NCBI GenBank assembly: GCA_013003145.1
Contig: JABDLH010000164.1
Coordinates: 1 to 9,942, forward strand
Length of the DNA: 9,942 nucleotides
DNA from: Flavobacteriaceae bacterium
GTDB taxonomy: Bacteria; Bacteroidota; Bacteroidia; Flavobacteriales; Flavobacteriaceae
Reading direction: 5' to 3'
Part shown: piece after piece, positions 7,637-9,942 of the stretch
How the letters are laid out: each line of letters starts with the position of its first letter
Numbering within the stretch: the stretch's first letter is position 1
Notes under the pieces: model-generated
Seen by the model: only the letters and a program-made list of their open reading frames with translations
The model's database searches: none
What the model was told of the DNA's origin: nothing
Program-made: the position numbers and the translations under genes

Positions 7637-7753
7637 ACCTAAAAAACATTGGCGAAGGGATTCTACTCCTGGATTGAACCTTTTTAAAAATTTATCGTAA
7701 GTACTTCAAAACTAACCCATACGGGAATTCGCTTTCCCTAATTGAAGTTTACG

Positions 7754-8521
7754 ATGAGATCTATTATTTGTGTTTTATTCTTATTCTCCAACGTCCTGCT
7801 CTCCCAGAAAAAAGAAGTCCAGGACCATATCATGAACCACCAGACGGCAAATATCCTGACCTCGATCAGTGATGGCCAACCGGCCCCGGCAAAACAGTTA
7901 GGAATAACCGTGAGTTCTGTCGCTGATGCAACAGATGGGGTGGAATACCAACTTTCACTGGGTTATACGCCTTCGGATCACAAGTTCTGGAGGAATACGA
8001 TGTTACAGTTTACCGTGCCTACAATGAGGCAGGGACAAGGCGCATTGAACTTTGAAAAATCGGTCGGTATCTCCTGGTCCCACAGGTGGCATGCAGAACA
8101 GGACGGCATACCAACAATATCAACGATCTCGACGGTACAACTGCCTTACGATGAGCCCGGGGAGAAGACAGACCTGGTCAACACCCTGGTGATTGCAAAA
8201 AATATAGGGGAGCGCAGTGTAGCTTATATAAATGCATATGCCGAAACTGTCCGGGGTATCGCCCTGGATGCGGTAGAATTAGGATATCTCTTAGGCTATA
8301 AATATTTCCTGAACCCAAATACAGCCTTGTTCCTCAACGGGGTGTACCACAACGCTGCTGACCTGGTCCTTGAAACCGCACTGCAAGTTGATATTGCAGG
8401 AGGGTGGACCATCAGCCCTGGCATCAGCCTTAACCTGTCACAGGCTGATTCAGACGCTACTATCAGTGCCGGAATCATGCTCTTCTATGAATTCCAGAAG
8501 CCCTTAGGAAAAATCAATTAA
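7754..8521 (+). CDS. Exported protein of unrecognised family, probable outer-membrane beta-barrel
   Basis: I do not recognise a named family. Numbered from ATG 7754, the 255-residue protein begins with a Sec signal peptide (about 1-18, ending near L-L-S-Q). The rest alternates polar and hydrophobic residues in short strands split by turns, for example VEYQLSLGYTP, NTMLQFTVPT, VGISWSHRW, VAYINAYAET and a repeated pattern near the C-terminus. It closes with strands rich in Gly and aromatics (TISAGIMLFYEF, about 234-245), as outer-membrane barrels often do. A barrel of about 10-12 strands or a transporter-like OM protein fits; this is an inference from pattern. The reading frame also allows a TTG at 7742, but the ATG gives a compact signal peptide and is preferred. 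It is 117 bases after the DUF885 gene, so it may have its own promoter or be read from the same transcript. Confidence 0.75.
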   Translation: MRSIICVLFLFSNVLLSQKKEVQDHIMNHQTANILTSISDGQPAPAKQLGITVSSVADATDGVEYQLSLGYTPSDHKFWRNTMLQFTVPTMRQGQGALNFEKSVGISWSHRWHAEQDGIPTISTISTVQLPYDEPGEKTDLVNTLVIAKNIGERSVAYINAYAETVRGIALDAVELGYLLGYKYFLNPNTALFLNGVYHNAADLVLETALQVDIAGGWTISPGISLNLSQADSDATISAGIMLFYEFQKPLGKIN

Positions 8522-8542
8522 TGCAGCACGTAACTTATCACC

Positions 8543-8561
8543 ATGCGGTAAGCATTTTTTT
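8543..8561 (+). terminator. Weak candidate terminator between converging genes
   Basis: ATGC (8543-8546) pairs with GCAT (8552-8555) around the loop GGTAA, and a T run follows to 8561. The stem has only 4 bp. An alternative fold pairs TAAGCA (8549-8554) with TGCTTA (8564-8569) and could serve either strand. The 38-base gap between the two converging genes has room for little else. Confidence 0.35.
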
Positions 8562-8793
8562 ATTGCTTAGACGCGCTGTCCCGGAGGTATTTAAGGTATA
8601 ATCCCTCTACCTTCTCCCTGGCCCAGGGAGTTTTCCTCAGGAAAGCCAGGCTTGATTTAACCGAGGGGTTGTGGGTAAAACAACGGATGTTGATTTTCTC
8701 CCCCAAGCTGGTCCAACCGTAATGGTTGACCAGCTCCCGGATGATCTGTTCTAATTTAAGCCCATGAAGGGGGTTATTAGGTTGATCTCCCAA
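8560..8793 (-). CDS. VF530 / DUF2132 family small DNA-binding-type protein
   Basis: A 77-residue cytoplasmic protein matching the VF530 (DUF2132) family over nearly its full length. Conserved runs are [21 protein letters not shown] (7-27), [20 protein letters not shown] (30-49) and [17 protein letters not shown] (51-67). The family is described as DNA-binding from a Vibrio structure, but its cellular role is unknown. The only sensible start is TTG at 8793-8791: upstream in frame there is no ATG or GTG before a stop, and the TTG directly precedes the conserved NPLHG segment. The start is two bases after the helicase stop codon, so translation is probably coupled and both genes probably share one transcript. 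The last codons lie in the gap shared with the converging barrel-like gene. Confidence 0.88.
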   Translation of the reverse strand: MGDQPNNPLHGLKLEQIIRELVNHYGWTSLGEKINIRCFTHNPSVKSSLAFLRKTPWAREKVEGLYLKYLRDSASKQ

Positions 8794-8795
8794 GT

Positions 8796-9942
8796 TTAGT
8801 ATGATTTCCGTTTTCCTTCCCGCCTGTCGTTATTGCGTTTAGGCTTATTCTTGTTCCTGGATGAGTTCTTAGAACGGTTACCACCGCGTTGCTGTGGTTT
8901 TATAGGTTCTGTGGAGGCGTTAGGATCGGGTTCAAATCCTTCGAGCACTTCCTTAGGAATCGAAATACCTACCAATTTCTCTATATCCCTGAGGTATGAA
9001 GTTTCATCAGCACTGACCAGGGAAATAGCTTCTCCGCTGGCACCTGCACGTCCTGTACGACCGATCCGGTGTACATAATCTTCAGGAATATTTGGAATTT
9101 CATAGTTCATCACATGGGGTAATAATGGAATATCCAACCCGCGAGCAGCGATATCCGTAGCGACCAGTACACCGACTGAACCACTTTTAAAACCGGCCAA
9201 AGCCTTAGTCCTTGCTCCCTGGCTTTTATTACCATGAATGGCAGCAGCGGTGATCCCGGCCTGCTCCATCTTTTTGCAAAGCTTATTAGCACCGTGTTTG
9301 GTCCTTGTAAATACCAGGACCTGATCCCAATTTCCCTCCGAGATCAATTTGATGGCAAGGTCTGTTTTTTTTCCTTTGGCAACCCTGTATACTTTCTGGT
9401 TGATGGCATCTACGGTTGTATTCTCCGGGGTTGCTTCAACTTGGACAGGATGGTTTAATATTCCATTGGCCAATTTCTTGATATCCTTGGAAAAGGTGGC
9501 CGAGAACATCAGGTTCTGACGTTTCTTCGGCAACAGCTTCATGATCCGCTCAATATCCCTGAGGAAGCCCATATCCAGCATACGGTCCGCTTCATCCAGT
9601 ACAAAGATCTCCACCTTGTCCAGGGATAAGACGCCCTGGCCGATAAGATCTATCAATCGCCCCGGTGTAGCTACCAAAATATCCACCCCGTTACGTAATT
9701 GCCTGACTTGTGGGTTTTGGTTCACACCGCCAAAGATTACACTTGAACGCAGGTCGGTATAAGCACTGTACGATTTTACATTTTCAAAAACCTGGGCCGC
9801 AAGTTCCCGGGTTGGGGTAAGTACCAACCCGCGGACAGGTCGCTTTCGCAGTTGTTGCCCTTGTGATAATAATTGAAGCATGGGCAAGGTAAACCCTGCT
9901 GTTTTCCCGGTTCCGGTTTGGGCGGATGCAAGGATATCTTTC
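8796..9942 (-). CDS. rhlE: DEAD-box ATP-dependent RNA helicase, RhlE type (5' partial)
   Basis: Unwinds short RNA duplexes using ATP; RhlE-type helicases act in ribosome assembly, RNA decay and growth in the cold. The gene runs off the right edge, so the N-terminus and Q motif are missing; 381 residues are visible. Numbered from the first visible codon, motif I is AQTGTGKT (7-14), Ia PTRELA (43-48), Ib TPGR (92-95), II DEAD (116-119), III SAT (147-149), V ARGLDI (266-271) and [10 protein letters not shown] (291-298). The RhlE assignment rests on the stretches [23 protein letters not shown] and the post-core segment GFEPDPN...EPI, which closely follow E. coli RhlE as I recall it. The C-terminal tail (about 350-381) is low complexity and rich in Arg, Lys and Asn, as RNA-binding tails are. 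The reading frame continues intact to base 9941, so any shorter start inside the window would be false. Confidence 0.95.
   Translation of the reverse strand, partial: KDILASAQTGTGKTAGFTLPMLQLLSQGQQLRKRPVRGLVLTPTRELAAQVFENVKSYSAYTDLRSSVIFGGVNQNPQVRQLRNGVDILVATPGRLIDLIGQGVLSLDKVEIFVLDEADRMLDMGFLRDIERIMKLLPKKRQNLMFSATFSKDIKKLANGILNHPVQVEATPENTTVDAINQKVYRVAKGKKTDLAIKLISEGNWDQVLVFTRTKHGANKLCKKMEQAGITAAAIHGNKSQGARTKALAGFKSGSVGVLVATDIAARGLDIPLLPHVMNYEIPNIPEDYVHRIGRTGRAGASGEAISLVSADETSYLRDIEKLVGISIPKEVLEGFEPDPNASTEPIKPQQRGGNRSKNSSRNKNKPKRNNDRREGKRKSY

Noticed and set aside
7674..7707. TTGA (7674-7677) plus TAcTTC (7702-7707) as a promoter for the barrel-like gene
   Set aside because: The -7 part matches the Bacteroidota consensus poorly. 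A promoter may exist in 7637-7753, but I cannot place it.
7723..7738. Hairpin GGGAA-TTCGCT-TTCCC just upstream of the barrel-like gene
   Set aside because: A 5-bp stem with no T run after it; too weak to call a terminator or regulatory element.

Overview
The window reads as chromosomal DNA of a Bacteroidota bacterium, most likely a Flavobacteriia-type marine or soil organism. The evidence is the style of the genes: short A/T-rich leaders with little Shine-Dalgarno sequence, many lipoprotein or Sec signal peptides, DUF885 and ChaN-like proteins, a cyclophilin lipoprotein with a Bacteroidota-style insertion, and a lipoprotein subtilase. This is inferred from protein character; no rRNA or other marker gene is present. 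Coding density is high. I see no tRNA, rRNA, CRISPR array, insertion sequence, phage gene or integrase, and no gene-free stretch longer than 300 bases.

Layout. (1) 2-1207, + strand: the 3' part of an alpha/beta-hydrolase esterase of the enterochelin-esterase-like type, then a small VOC (glyoxalase-fold) protein. (2) 1208-2644, + strand: a single-gene unit encoding a lipoprotein subtilisin-family (S8) protease with an I9-type propeptide, closed by a strong intrinsic terminator. (3) 2736-7636, + strand: a tight four-gene run, probably one operon, with an 8-base overlap and gaps of about 13-21 bases. It encodes a cyclophilin-type prolyl isomerase lipoprotein, a ChaN-like protein, a metal-dependent amidohydrolase lipoprotein and a DUF885 putative metallohydrolase. 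All four carry export signals, so the run appears to be an envelope or periplasmic module. (4) 7754-8521, + strand: an exported protein of unrecognised family, with sequence typical of an outer-membrane beta-barrel. (5) 8560-9942, - strand: a RhlE-type DEAD-box RNA helicase running off the right edge, followed two bases later by a small VF530/DUF2132 protein that appears to start at TTG. Regions 4 and 5 converge.

Functionally, most + strand genes encode exported hydrolases or envelope proteins, suggesting processing of peptides or amide/ester compounds at the cell surface. The - strand pair acts on nucleic acids in the cytoplasm. No clearly new defence or mobile system is visible. The points most worth checking are the four-gene exported operon, the coupled helicase/VF530 pair, the large insertion in the cyclophilin and the unclassified barrel-like protein.
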